The notes beneath the pieces are model-generated. The model was not told the origin of the DNA. It worked only from the letters and a program-made list of their open reading frames with translations, and searched no databases. A stretch of DNA of 64,000 nt. It comes from Garcia nutans (taxonomy: Eukaryota; Streptophyta; Magnoliopsida; Malpighiales; Euphorbiaceae). The stretch spans positions 16,884,501-16,948,500 of the forward strand of contig CANTUV010000062.1 of assembly GCA_947685225.1 (NCBI GenBank), in the 5' to 3' direction. Below are positions 10,535 through 21,560 of this stretch, in pieces; within the stretch, counting starts at the first letter, position 1, and every line of letters begins with the position of its first letter. Both the position numbers and the translations under genes were made by a program.

Positions 10535-13500
10535 AACATAATAACAACCCATTTAGAACAAATCACCATCTTAACTTTCATACAAAGATAATCGTATCTT
10601 ACATTATAATTTTATCAAATCACATAACTTCTACTCTCCCCCTTAGAAATAATCATCTTCTCTGAATTTCACAATTCATCATTGTATAGATATATATATC
10701 TTTATATCTTATTATTTTCTCAACAAAGCCATCAATATAACTTATTACATCTCCTATGAATTTTATCTTTGTATTAGAGTCAGATGATCACTTTAACTCT
10801 TTATAGATATTCTCTTAACTTTAACCTCAAAAGTCATTAATTAATATCTTAACATTAATTATTCCATTCTTACAATCACTTTCAAAATAACATTTACCAA
10901 ACCTCAATGGATAACAATATCCTTACTTTCTTTAACTTGCTTCTCACTTAATATAAATATTAATACCAAACTTTTAAACTTACTTAACAGATAAACAACA
11001 TTTCTCTTTTTCTCACCATGTACAATTAATATAATTCAATTTATTTATGTTCATTCATAAGCCAAAATATTACATCATACACATTACCATTTAACTTTTA
11101 CACTCCCAGTACACTGTACGTATTAAATCTCAATATTGACTTGCAACTTTAGCAAAATCTAGATCAATCGATCTATTAAACACAATATACTAACATCTCA
11201 ATAATTAACTTATCATTGAAACCAACAATTAACTTATCGAAAATTATCATTGAATTTCACAATATATACATATATATACCCTAATTTCATTAGGTCCACG
11301 TATATTCAAATTTCTAGTCTTTTCAGATTCATATAATCAATCAATAAAAATCATGCTTATAAATATACATTTCATTTTCTCAATAATTATATTATCATTT
11401 CTCATACTCATTCAAAGTTTATCAATATAGCCAACAACTATAGCTTCATAAACGAACTTTCTCCCAACCAAGTCGGTAGTCCAAGTTTGGTTGCCCAACA
11501 CAATGGGTCCGCACGGTTCCGTAGGAGGCAGATAGGTCCGTTCCTTTATCTTTTCTCAATTCATTTCTCCTAATCAATTAGGCACTCTATCTCAATTAAT
11601 ATTCATTTCCAATATCATTGCCAATAATCATAGTTTCTCATTATATCAAAATAGTATACACGTATATCATTAATTTTATTGAACATCTCATTATTCAATC
11701 ATATCATCTAGACATGCTTCAATCATATCTTTTAACCATGTTTCTAGGAACATAGTTATCAATCTCACCAAAACTGTACTACAGTTATATCATCTCAGCT
11801 CTAACTCTGAAGATAATAAAACTAACCAATTAATCACACTAATCAACTCATATGACCATGATATTTTAACAATCACACTTAGGATTTGTAAATCAATATT
11901 GTTCTTCTATCATTCGATTTCCAACTTTTACAATTATAATGCTAGATTGTCTCACAAAAATTATATTTTTATTCTATAGACTCTTATTACACCAAGAAAT
12001 AACACCTTTTTAATTCCATCTCCAACAGTTTGCTTTTGATTATTTGATCATTATTAACCTAACTCATGTTCAATAATATTATCTTTAACATTTTCTACGC
12101 CCAACCTTCCATCAGATACAAATCTTACACAAATTTCATTCATTGCTCCATATCCAATCCATCTCTTCTAAAAATTTTCAAATACATCATTCTTTCCTTA
12201 CAATTTCTTATTATACACTTATACATAAAACATTTTCACACACAAATACTTTGAATTCCAAAACATCCTATAATAGCCCCATCTAGTCATTGCCATAACA
12301 ATTTCACTGTTCAATATCACTCAAGTCCATTCTCATTATCTATTCTGCAAATTTAAGATTTACTCTCTATTAGGTCCACTACTATATATAATCTCATTTC
12401 TAATACCATTAAACATGTAATGGTATAAAATAATAAACATATTATATACACATACATAGGTCACGTTGATAGTGTGATTCGTTTCCCACCTTTCTTACAT
12501 ATAACCATTACATTCATGTCAAAAAGTTCATTTCATAAATCCTCTATATATATACACATAATTATGCAATTTATTAAATTTCCCTTTTGCATATAGTTTA
12601 TACAAATTTAATATTTATCACTTTCTTTTGACTACTATCACTCCCATTCTTTTAACATAACTTAATTTATTCATTAACCTCAATAAATATATACATTCTA
12701 CTTATAATATTATTTCACACATATCTTAATCACATTTCCAATGTGATATCTCTCTCACATTTGTTTTTAAATACCTTTTACATATCTTTCATATTCATTT
12801 TCATCCTTTCCAATCAAATTACTTAAAGTACTCATTTTCATTTGCTCAATTCCTTCTCTTTACTTTCAAACCAAATTTTCCTACTAACAATCACATCTCC
12901 CAATTCCTAATACTTTCATGTGCACTAATATTCATTTCATATATCTCATGTATTAAATACATTAAACTATCAACATTTATTTGATCTTTATCCACATTTC
13001 ATCTATAAATTTTCAACTTACTAATTTACTTAAACTTCAATTTATTCATCTCATTCTCTTAATATCAACTTTAAAACATCTTATATGTATATACCACAAA
13101 GCAACATCAAAACATATATGTTTTACCATTATTAAACTCATTCTAAAAATTTAATTATCACATGTCATCACCATTTACATGAGCTTTCACAATATTCAAG
13201 CATATCACATTTCTAATATTGAAATCATCATGTTTGCATTAAAATAACAATACAAACAACACCTATATCACTTCGTACTTAACCAACATCATCTCCTTTT
13301 CTTTTAAACAAAACCTTAACTTTACATATCCACACCTTAAATTATCACACCTAATCTATACAAATCAACTCATTTAATATTTCACCATACTATTGTCATA
13401 TCCAACAATATTTTCTCTTTCTAGATATCCAAACATTAAGTTTATTAGAAAGAGATTCAAATAGTAGAGGAAAGATTACATACTTTAATCTTAATTTTAT

Positions 13501-13862
13501 TTTTAACTCATTTCCAACTTTATTCTTCTAGCCATTTCTTTATATGTCATACACATATCAATAATCAAACTTTTTACTTATAAACTCCATATCATTTCTT
13601 TATATCACAATCACCTCTCAATTATCAACATTTTAAAACTTGCTTTCATATGAAACCTCATTTACACACTATCATTTATCTCATGTAATTCAAATACATC
13701 ACAATTCACAATTCACATAATGCCACGTTCGAGACCAACCTAGGTGTGAATGCATATGCATGTATTACCAATTGTATTTCCAAAATCTTCTTTTTAATTC
13801 TTATTTAAACTCTTCAAAATTTTTCTTTTAAATTTTACTTAGGCCGAGAATCTCGAACCTAA
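10535..13862 (-). other. Element A non-coding interior
   Basis: About 3.3 kb of AT-rich sequence with no gag, protease, RT, RNase H or integrase homology in any frame. Several blocks match the interior of element E in the same order, for example 11735-11780 with 46835-46880, 12040-12090 with 47055-47120, and 12728-12765 with 47866-47902. A GC-richer island lies at 11465-11545. A 62-aa frame at 12066-12254 (+) is antisense to the element and low complexity; I do not call it a gene. Confidence 0.75.
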
Positions 13863-13874
13863 GCTCTGATACCA
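13851..13874 (-). promoter_or_regulatory. Element A PBS (initiator tRNA-Met) and following hairpin
   Basis: Minus strand TGGTATCAGAGC (13863-13874) matches the 3' end of plant initiator tRNA-Met, seven bases inside the 5' LTR end. CTTAGG...CGAG...CTCG...CCTAAG directly after it (about 13840-13865) can fold into a hairpin also present in B, D and E. Confidence 0.85.
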
Positions 13875-13881
13875 AAATAAT

Positions 13882-16583
13882 TGTAACACCCCTATACTCT
13901 ATATAAGTACTATACATATACCTGGTATACATACAATACGTATATAAAGTATAAGAATGTCACTTTTCGTTTAAATTTAAAGACCTTTATTCGAATTCAA
14001 GCAATATTATATTAATTTAAAGAACCTTTACGAAAAACCATCATTCTTATAAAAATACAACATAATTAAAATCACACATCACCTTCTAGTTGGTCTCGAG
14101 ACACTCTTACCCTTCTCGTGGCCTACAGCTGGACTTCCAGATCAACCGCATAAATACCTGCGCGATTACACAACCGCGCTAAGCCCGAGAGCTTAGTAGT
14201 ACAAATAAATATTAAAATATACTACACAAAAGAATCATACCTCATATTTTTATGCATCATGTTTTATTGTTCTCTTTTACCATGTTTTCCTATCTCAATG
14301 CATTCTTCATATTTCCCACTAATTTCATGAATTAGATACATATTTACATAGAACATTCACAACACAATACTTCCCCTTTTTATCTCATATACATATACAT
14401 ATACATCATTTCAACAAAATACCATTCAATGACCTATCCAAACTTTAATGAAACAATTCTCACAAATTCCACATTTATATACATTTTACACATCATATTA
14501 CATTTTCATAAACTCATATCTCAACAAACCTCCTCAAGCCATATTCACTTTCAATATATCAATACATATATTACAAAATCATACTTCATAACATCATTTT
14601 ATTCATAATTCATCAATCATGAATCACACTTTCAACAAAGGCAGCCATAGATCTCATTACTCATTTATTTCAACATTTATATATCACATTGACAACAAAG
14701 ACAGACTCGGGCCCAAACAACGCACTAATATGCCATTAAATTTTCAGAGTAATGCTTTGGTTTAATCATCATATTTATCATTATCATTATCCCAACTAGG
14801 CTTCAAGGATTAGGTTCAACCAAGCTTCAAGGGGAGCAAAGCATGCTAAGCTTCAACCCAACTTGGCTTCAAGAACCAATCCAACCTAGCTTCAAGGGTT
14901 GTAACATCTCAATTAGGCTTCAAGGATTAGACCCAACCAAGCTTCAAGGGGAGTAAAACATGTTAAACTTCAACCCAACTTGGCTTCAAGGATCAAATCC
15001 AACCTAACTTCAAGAGATTGTTACTCATATTAGGCATGCCACCAACAACAAACTCTGAAAATGGAATAACACATTAGCTATACAATTCATTTACCAATTT
15101 CATTCACAATTGAATTATCATAGCCCATAACAATGGCTTCACATTTCATTTGAACCATCATAGCCAATCACAATGGCTTCACATCACATTTAAATCATCA
15201 TAGTCAATAACAATGACTTCATATCATATTTGAATCCTCATAGTCAATAACAATGACTTCACATCATATTATATCTCAAATCATATCATAATATTTCATT
15301 ATTCAATTGTACATAAGCAATTACTTCATCATATCCTTCACATTATATACATATATATAGCATCATTGCAATTCACAAGATTCACAATGCATAAGACATA
15401 ACATTATTCATATAGTATCATATGCATCATCATTATCATCAAATCATATTGATCAATTCATCACTCAAGTATACATACTCAATGGCATTGCATATACTTT
15501 TTCAATGATCATTATATCTTCCACATTTCCTATGTCATCATTGATATATACACATAACAACTTACATTATTCATAGCTTTAGAATCTTCCATATATATTT
15601 GGTTGGATCATTATTGTTTTAAGTGTGTTTAGGTACAAAAGACATTTGAAGATCCAACAATGTATGAAGAACAAATAATAAACACAAAAGTTAACACCCA
15701 CAAGGGACACGACCAAGCTTGTGGCCGTGTCTCCCAACACAAACATCCAGTAGCCAACACACTCAAGGGACACGACCAAGCTTGTGGCCGTGTCACTCAA
15801 CACCAAATCATCCGAGGCAGACATGGGCAAGGGTCACGGCCGTGTCTCTCAACAAAAATCCAACAGTAACAAACACAGGCAAGGGACACGGCCAAGCCAG
15901 TGGCCGTGTCTCTCCAAAACTCATCCAACACGGCCAAGTTTGCCCTAACTTGGCCGTGTCTCTCATAACTTGGCCGTGTCCTTCATTGATTTAAAGACCA
16001 AACACTTCAAAATTCATCCAAACCCTTCAAAATTCACACCACCACCCTATTAACCCTTATCTTTGCTTATATTTATCAATTTTCTATCACCTTAACATTT
16101 ATATAACTTCATTATATCATCATACTAATCAATATATATACATCACTATAATCAATTACTCAAAGTACCAATTCATTTATTCTAAACCCTAACTCAACCA
16201 TTCATCATCATCCTCACAATTTTCTCAACATATCATCACTTAGTTATCAATTCCACACATTTACATACTTCAATCTTTCATTATCTTCATCTTACACACC
16301 AATTATACCAAACATAACCTCAATCCAAAAGAAATCAAAACAAGAAGATAAAGACTTATATATACATATAATCAATAAAATGAACTCAAGAGATTAATAC
16401 TTACTTGAATATGTTGCCAAATCTTCATCTCCATCTTCAATACTCTTAAAATCCTTAAGAAATTTGATGAAGATCATCACCTCTCTCTATCTCTCTCTCT
16501 CTCTCTCTCTCTCGTGCAAGAACCAAAAAAAAAAGAAATAAGAAGAAGAAAGAAAATATCTCCCCCTCTTCTCACGATAACCA

Positions 16584-16618
<35 letters not shown>

Positions 16619-16819
16619 CTTATTTCCAAAAATCCTCCACCACACCTTTTTTTCTCTTGACTTTTCTTTTGACCAATTTATATGTATTATATATTAACAT
16701 ATATACAACATATACATTCCATTTACACAATCATTTCCTTTGCAAAAACATATATACCTTTAATTTAAATCACACAACAATTGTATTAAAACTTCTAGGG
16801 CATATATAGGGATATTACA
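13882..16819 (-). repeat. Element A 5' LTR (2938 bp)
   Basis: Near-identical to 7565-10494 with the same internal layout: double hairpin about 14162-14197, stem array about 14728-15080, palindromes 15704-15985, donor-like site about 16403. The plus-strand end is GGGATATTACA (16819), followed by TSD GTTCC. Confidence 0.93.
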
Positions 16820-17045
16820 GTTCCTGATCTTGAAATATGTATTTTTTTTTAAAAAAAAACTGTATACTAAATTTGAGAGAATTATAGCTATTAAAGAAAG
16901 GAATGAAAATTTGCTGTGAATGAAATGAAGAAATTCGTTTGTTTATATAAAGGATCGGCAGAGAAAAAAACAAAATTCAAAAAGTAAATTTTACTATTGA
17001 TGAATAGTAAATTAATATTGATGAATAGTAAATTACTATTTACAA
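16820..17045 (-). promoter_or_regulatory. Promoter and 5' leader of the T1 PMD gene
   Basis: Continues the T1 PMD gene after element A. On the minus strand CCTTTATATAAAC (16941-16953) is a good TATA box. About 130 nt downstream comes the first recognised exon, now split by element A. At about 17046 the sequence switches to the plus-strand T2 PMD copy. Confidence 0.5.
16985..17042. repeat. Tandem short inverted repeats upstream of the PMD promoter
   Basis: TTTACTATT-GATG-AATAGTAAA is a perfect 9-bp stem with a 4-base loop (about 16987-17008). A second ATTGATGAATAGTAAATTACTATTTAC unit follows directly, just upstream of the TATA box and next to the T1/T2 junction. Confidence 0.7.
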
Positions 17046-18990
17046 ATCCGAGAGTGTGGCATTGAAGAATTTGTGCTGTAGCTACCAACAAAGGGATACT
17101 AGATTGACAAAAGTGTAATTCAAGTGCTTACTGATTGGTGAATGGACACCACCCACACCTTTCACTTGCCTATTGGGGAGATGGCCACTGGCCTAGTGGA
17201 TTTTACTCAATAATGGGCTTAAAATGTGACGGGATCCCCGCTCATTTGACCAACAACATATTAATTGAGGGTGAAATTTGCCAATTAATTGGTCTAGGCC
17301 CAGGTATAAGGGAGCATGCAAAATAAAATATGAATGTATCCGATAGTACTGGATAAGGCAGACCCAACCAGTACTTGGTGAATGAGCGAAAAGATACACT
17401 CATGGATTCCTATTATATCTATTAGCCATGATGAACCTATGCAGCACTGAGGCAACAATTCACCTATAAGTTTTGGGTGCTCTGGCAGATTTCGATCTTG
17501 AACCATTTTATGCTTAGAGAGATCACGACTTTGATAAAATTAGCAAGAATAGGAGATCATTTATAGGTTTTATGGTCGTTGTCGAGGTATGAGTTCTTCC
17601 CTTCTTTTATCCAAATAATGGTATATGATCAAGCTTCACCCTTTTTGCCCATGACAGGTGTGGGCATATGAACATAACCTTGTGAAGGTACCTGGTATTT
17701 CTGAAAGATGGGTGGGATACTCAAGATTAAGCCTTTGGTTGTCGGGTTGCAGTGAGGTACCCGGCAGTCATCATGTGCATTCCCAGCATTACCAGTTGAG
17801 CCACCTGACCAGGGATTAGGTAAAAGACAAAATTAGTATTATTATTGAATATGATGAGAAAAATGACTTACCCGTGTTGTTGCCTTATAGGTGAACATCG
17901 CTTGGTGGAGAGCGAATGAGAGGATGAATTGGACCTCTGACATGAACAACACATTACCCCTACAGAACTCCCATCGGATCATTATTGGGCCAGTCTCTAG
18001 TGGGTGGTTTCTTGGTGAGAGGGTACATAACTGGTTCCTTGGCCTTAATCAGAGGTAGGTGCCAGCCAATATAATAACATATGTGTTGACCTGCATATCT
18101 ATGCCAGAGAACTCCCAGAGCATACCCGAAATAGATTTTGTGTTGATGTATTTTTGCTTTAACCATACTTGTCATATAGTGAGTTCATGTAGGACCAACT
18201 TTTGCACTTTGAAGTCTCCCCTGATCTGTTTAAAGTTCAGAGGAACATGGGGATGAGGAAGAAGAAGGAGAAGAGGATGATAATGAAGACATGAGGGAAG
18301 GAGGTGATGAGGAATATGAGAACGAGGATGAGGACAAGGAGGATTGTGACAGTGATGGGGATAATGAGGATGAAGAAGAAGGAGAGGAGGAGGATGGTAC
18401 AGGGGATTTTGCTACCCATGATGATGCTCGGGTTGATAAGATATGTTCATTTTTATTAATTATGGATTTGCTTGTTCATTGCAGTTGGCTAACTCTTACG
18501 AATCCTTGCAGGAGGTCAAAAACTAGGTGGCTCTAGTCAGAATGAAGCTGGTCCATCTAATGTAGCTCCACGTCAAGCACATGCATTCCCCTATGTCGAT
18601 CTGTCTTTTGGGCTTCAGGGCTTTGACTTGAACTATTTGGTTTATAATCCCTGTTTCATATTTATATATGCTGAATGTGTGCATGAAAATGCATGAATGA
18701 AAATGTATAATCCTAACTTTTCCTTTTCTAGCTCACAGTGGATGCTTGAAGAATAGAAGTGAAAACTGTAGGAACAATTGGTGGTCAGTAGCTGGCATGC
18801 TAATTACTTAGAACGAAACTTTTAGGACTTCAGATTTTAGAGCTATAGGGATCTTGGTGCGTCTTCATTAAGGAGGCCCTAAACTGATGACTATGATGTG
18901 CCACCTTCCATCTCAGGCATTGACTATAATAGGACATATTTTTAGGACAACTGGAACCTATATGCTTCTTTCTCGGGAGGAACATAGACT
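17046..18990 (+). pseudogene. T2 antisense PMD gene, 5'-truncated and degraded
   Basis: The plus strand carries a second copy of the PMD gene. Homology to T1 begins abruptly at ATCCGAGAGTGTGG (17046), inside the main exon. Frames show DTTHTFHLPIGEMATG, then stops and shifts. Probable exons: 17046-17586; 17658-17819 (VWAYEHNLVKVPGISERW); 17891-about 18425 (VNIAWWRANERMNW, GPVSSGWFLGERVHNWFLG, then a long acidic Glu/Asp tract); about 18510-18641 (NEAGPSNVAPRQA); about 18733-18990. The last exon is cut by element B and ends at 28777. Compared with T1 the acidic tract is greatly expanded. Not functional. Confidence 0.7.
18236..18412 (+). repeat. GA-rich tract encoding an acidic stretch in the T2 PMD gene
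   Basis: Purine-rich GAGGATGAGGAAGAAGGAG-like sequence giving runs of Glu and Asp (about 60 residues). T1 has only a short acidic patch at the same place, so the tract probably grew by slippage. Confidence 0.6.
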
Positions 18991-19469
18991 GGTAATGTAA
19001 TATCCCCATATATGCCCTAGAAGTTTTGAATGTTGCTATTGTTGTTGTTGTTGTTGTTGTTGTTTTAAATTGGAATGAATGTAGGTGTCTTATTGCAAGA
19101 GAAAAGAAATTAAAGGAAAGTGTATATGTTGATTATATTTTAATATATATAACATATAAGTTGGTCAAATTAGGAGTCAATGGAAGAGGATATTTTTATG
19201 TGGCATGTGAAATTACTTATTTGGGCATATAAGAGACAAAAGAGTAGTTTAATGGTTAAGGGCAATTAAGTAATTTCTCCTTGTTGGATTGCATGGTGGA
19301 GATTTAAAGAAGAAGAAGAGGTTGACTTGTCTTCATTTTGTCTTTTCTTTGCATTCTTGGCCGGCCATTCAAGAAAGGAGAGAGTGAGAGAGGTGTTCTT
19401 GATGCTAGAAGCAACTTGAAGAGGAACCAAAGGATTTGGTTAAAGATTTGTGAAATTTCTTCATTTGAG

Positions 19470-19478
19470 GTAAGATCT
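19470..19478 (+). promoter_or_regulatory. Splice-donor-like site in the B LTR
   Basis: TTTGAG/GTAAGATC matches the plant donor consensus. D has ATTTAAG/GTAAGTAC at 59213, C has TTTG/GTAAGTTT at 29502, and F has TTCAA/GTAAGTAC at 51443, all at comparable LTR positions. Paired with the acceptor-like site at 21570 it would remove a 2.1-kb intron. Confidence 0.45.
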
Positions 19479-19776
19479 TTTCCTTGATTTCTTCTATTCT
19501 TTTGAAGTGGTGTTTGAAATGAATTAGGGTTTGTTGATTTGATGATGAGATGTGTTTGTGATGTGTTTTCAAGTGTTTAAATTGGTTTTAAGTTAAGAAG
19601 TTGGATTGTTATTGATTTTGGAAGTGTTGAAGTTGAATTGGTTTTAGGGTTTTGAAGTGTTATATGAAGTTTAACTTGAGTTTGCTTGTTTATTTTCATA
19701 GCCTTGCTTGTTGTTGGTGTTTGGTGGAGTTGTAGGCTTTGGAAGTGAGAAGTTGGCCGAAGGCAGTAGCCTTCTG

Positions 19777-19916
19777 GATGCCACGCCCGTGGCCTTGGGG
19801 TGCCATGGCCGTGGCCATCCATAGCCAATTGTAGCCATGGCCGTGGTGGAGTGAAGAAAAAAGGGCAGAACCGTTTTGTACCCCACGCCCGTGGGGGTTG
19901 TGGTGGCCACGACCGT
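19777..19916 (+). repeat. GC-rich palindrome cluster of B LTR 1 (CCACGCCCGTGG type)
   Basis: Five short palindromes: CCACGCCCGTGG, CCATGGCCGTGG twice, CCCCACGCCCGTGGGG and GGCCACGACCGTGG. They occupy the position where A, D and F carry GACACGGCC units. Copy in LTR 2 at 27063-27202. Confidence 0.85.
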
Positions 19917-20446
19917 GGTCTCTAATGTATGATGTTAAAGTGTAATTTTGAGATTTAAGGGTTTAGTAAGAAGTTATTAAGTGGTAAATTGTATTGGAAT
20001 TGATGGATTGTATCATTCCTTGGATTAGGTTTTGAAAGAAGGTGATTTGCCCTAATTTTGGAAAGTGAAGAATCTTGGAAAAGGGAAGTGTTTAGAGTTA
20101 TTTGAATTGTGATTGAGGTAAGTACAAATTACATAATTGCATTCAATCATATAATGTTGGGATTTAACCTACATTTGCTCATATTGATGATGCATATGAA
20201 TAATGATATGATTGAGGTATGTTTGCTTAAAGAATGTTCAATGCCATGTTGACTTCATTGATGTCAAATATAATTGTTGTTATAAATGTGTACTTGAATA
20301 ATGAAGAGTGATATATTGTGAATTGAGTTGTAAAGCCATTGTGGTTGGCTATGATGATTCAATTGAAAGGAATAAGGCATGTTTGCCTAAATGATGATAA
20401 GAATTGAGAATGGAAATGATAATTGAATAATAAATGAATTGTGTGG

Positions 20447-20734
20447 CTAATGTGCTATTCCATTTTCAGAGTTTGTTGTTGGTGGCATGCCTAATAAGTG
20501 TAACAATCTCTTGAAGTTAGGTTGGATTGAATCCTTGAAGCCTAATTGAGATGTTACCACCCTTGAAGCTAGGTTGGGTTGGTTCTTGAAGCCAAGTTGG
20601 GTTGATGCTTAGCATGCTTTGCTCCCCTTGAAGCTTGGTTGAACCTAATCCTTGAAGCCTAGTTGGGTTGATGATATTGATAAATGTGATAACAAAACCA
20701 AAGCATTAACTCTGAAAATTGAATGGTATATTAG
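20447..20734 (+). repeat. Long stem enclosing the CTTGAAGC array (B LTR 1)
   Basis: Arms 20447-20473 and 20708-20734 can form 27 positions with 23 Watson-Crick pairs, 3 G-U wobbles and one mismatch in RNA sense. Between them lie about eight CTTGAAGYY units with TTGGGTTG or TTGGTTGA spacers. LTR 2 arms are 27733-27759 and 27994-28020. Confidence 0.8.
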
Positions 20735-20967
20735 TGTGTTTTGGGCCCATGCTTGTCTTTGTTTAATGTGAGTCATGAATAGTAAAATGGTTGACTAATA
20801 GGGTTATGGAAAAATGTTGAAATGTGGTGTGCTCTTATGATTATGATTTGTGAAATGCAAAGGTGTGATGTTAGCTTTTCACTTATGAAGTGGCCTTTAT
20901 TGATAATTTGTGTGGCATTGCATCGCATTAAACATAATATTGGCATGATTTGTACTACTAAGCCGAT

Positions 20968-21006
20968 GGCTTAGCGCGATAGTGTTTAATCGCGCAGGTA
21001 ATAGAG
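20968..21006 (+). repeat. Double hairpin followed by CAGGTA (B LTR 1)
   Basis: CTAAGCC-GAT-GGCTTAG (20968-20984) directly followed by CGCGAT...ATCGCG (20985-21004), then CAGGTA. The same two-hairpin block is present in A, C, D, E and F; copy in LTR 2 at 28244-28280. Confidence 0.75.
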
Positions 21007-21419
21007 TTGAACCTGAGAGCTCCTCGAGACCGAGTGAGAGTAGAAATTGAAGAGTTTATTTGGAACTTAAAGATCAGAGAAAGCTGCCAATCATGTATAA
21101 TTTCTTTATGTTTTGTAAAATATTGTTTAGAATGTAAATATATGTATATTTGTAAATATGAATTTAAATGTTTTCATATAATGTAAATATTTTATAACTT
21201 CCGCTGTGTACTAATTAAATGTATCTGTATATCTAATTTGTTTTATATTACAAGTTAATGACCCATTTTCTATAATAGATATGATAAAGATTATAGTATT
21301 TTCTAAAATGTTTTGAATGTAAAAAAAAAAACCAGTAGCATCCCTATGTTCGGTGCACGTATGATACATTGTGGTGTAGTAGTGTGCTTGTACCGGGTGT
21401 GGGGGTGTTACAGTTGTTT

Positions 21420-21457
21420 TGGTATCAGAGCCTAGGTTTGAGATTCTCAACCTAGGT
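21420..21457 (+). promoter_or_regulatory. Element B PBS (initiator tRNA-Met) and hairpin
   Basis: TGGTATCAGAGCC (21420-21432) lies 7 nt after the LTR. It overlaps the base of CCTAGGTTTGAG-ATT-CTCAACCTAGG (21431-21456), a hairpin of 8 + 3 bp with one bulge. Confidence 0.88.
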
Positions 21458-21560
21458 ACAATGTAAGAAAAAAGTATATTTTGAATTTAAAAGTGGGTTT
21501 TGAAATAAAATATATGTTTGGGATTGGCAGTCTCTGATCTTTAATAAGATGTATTCTGCT

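Larger units (their letters stand above)
7565..16819 (-). mobile_element. Element A: large non-autonomous LTR retrotransposon, TSD GTTCC
   Basis: Two near-identical LTRs (7565-10494 and 13882-16819) enclose a 3387-bp interior without gag or pol. TSD GTTCC is present at 7560-7564 and 16820-16824. On the minus strand the LTR begins TGTAATATCCC and ends GGGGTGTTACA. PBS (13863-13874) and PPT (10496-10508) are intact, so it can still be reverse transcribed if proteins are supplied. By hand I count about 10 substitutions and a few indels between LTRs (about 0.3%). With the commonly used 1.3e-8 per site per year this is of order 0.1 million years. It has LARD-like architecture: long LTRs and a conserved non-coding core. 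Confidence 0.93.
18996..21412 (+). repeat. Element B 5' LTR
   Basis: Contains a (TGT)n run (19034-19064), donor-like GAG/GTAAGA (19470), a CCATGGCCGTGG-type palindrome cluster (19777-19916), stem arms 20447-20473 and 20708-20734 around a CTTGAAGC array, a double hairpin 20968-21004 and an A run near 21320. Confidence 0.95.

Noticed and set aside
12066..12254. 62-aa frame in the A interior
   Set aside because: Antisense to the element, AT-driven composition, no homology and no counterpart in E.
18291..18536. Independent acidic protein gene
   Set aside because: It is the expanded acidic exon of the T2 PMD pseudogene; the T1 copy has a shorter acidic patch at the same place.
19026..19232. 68-aa frame with a Val run, present in both B LTRs
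   Set aside because: The Val run is a (TGT)n microsatellite and the frame lies in an LTR with no homologous protein.
20500..20672. Regular short repeats resembling a CRISPR array
   Set aside because: Units are imperfect, spacers are not unique, there is no cas gene, and the sequence is inside a plant LTR.
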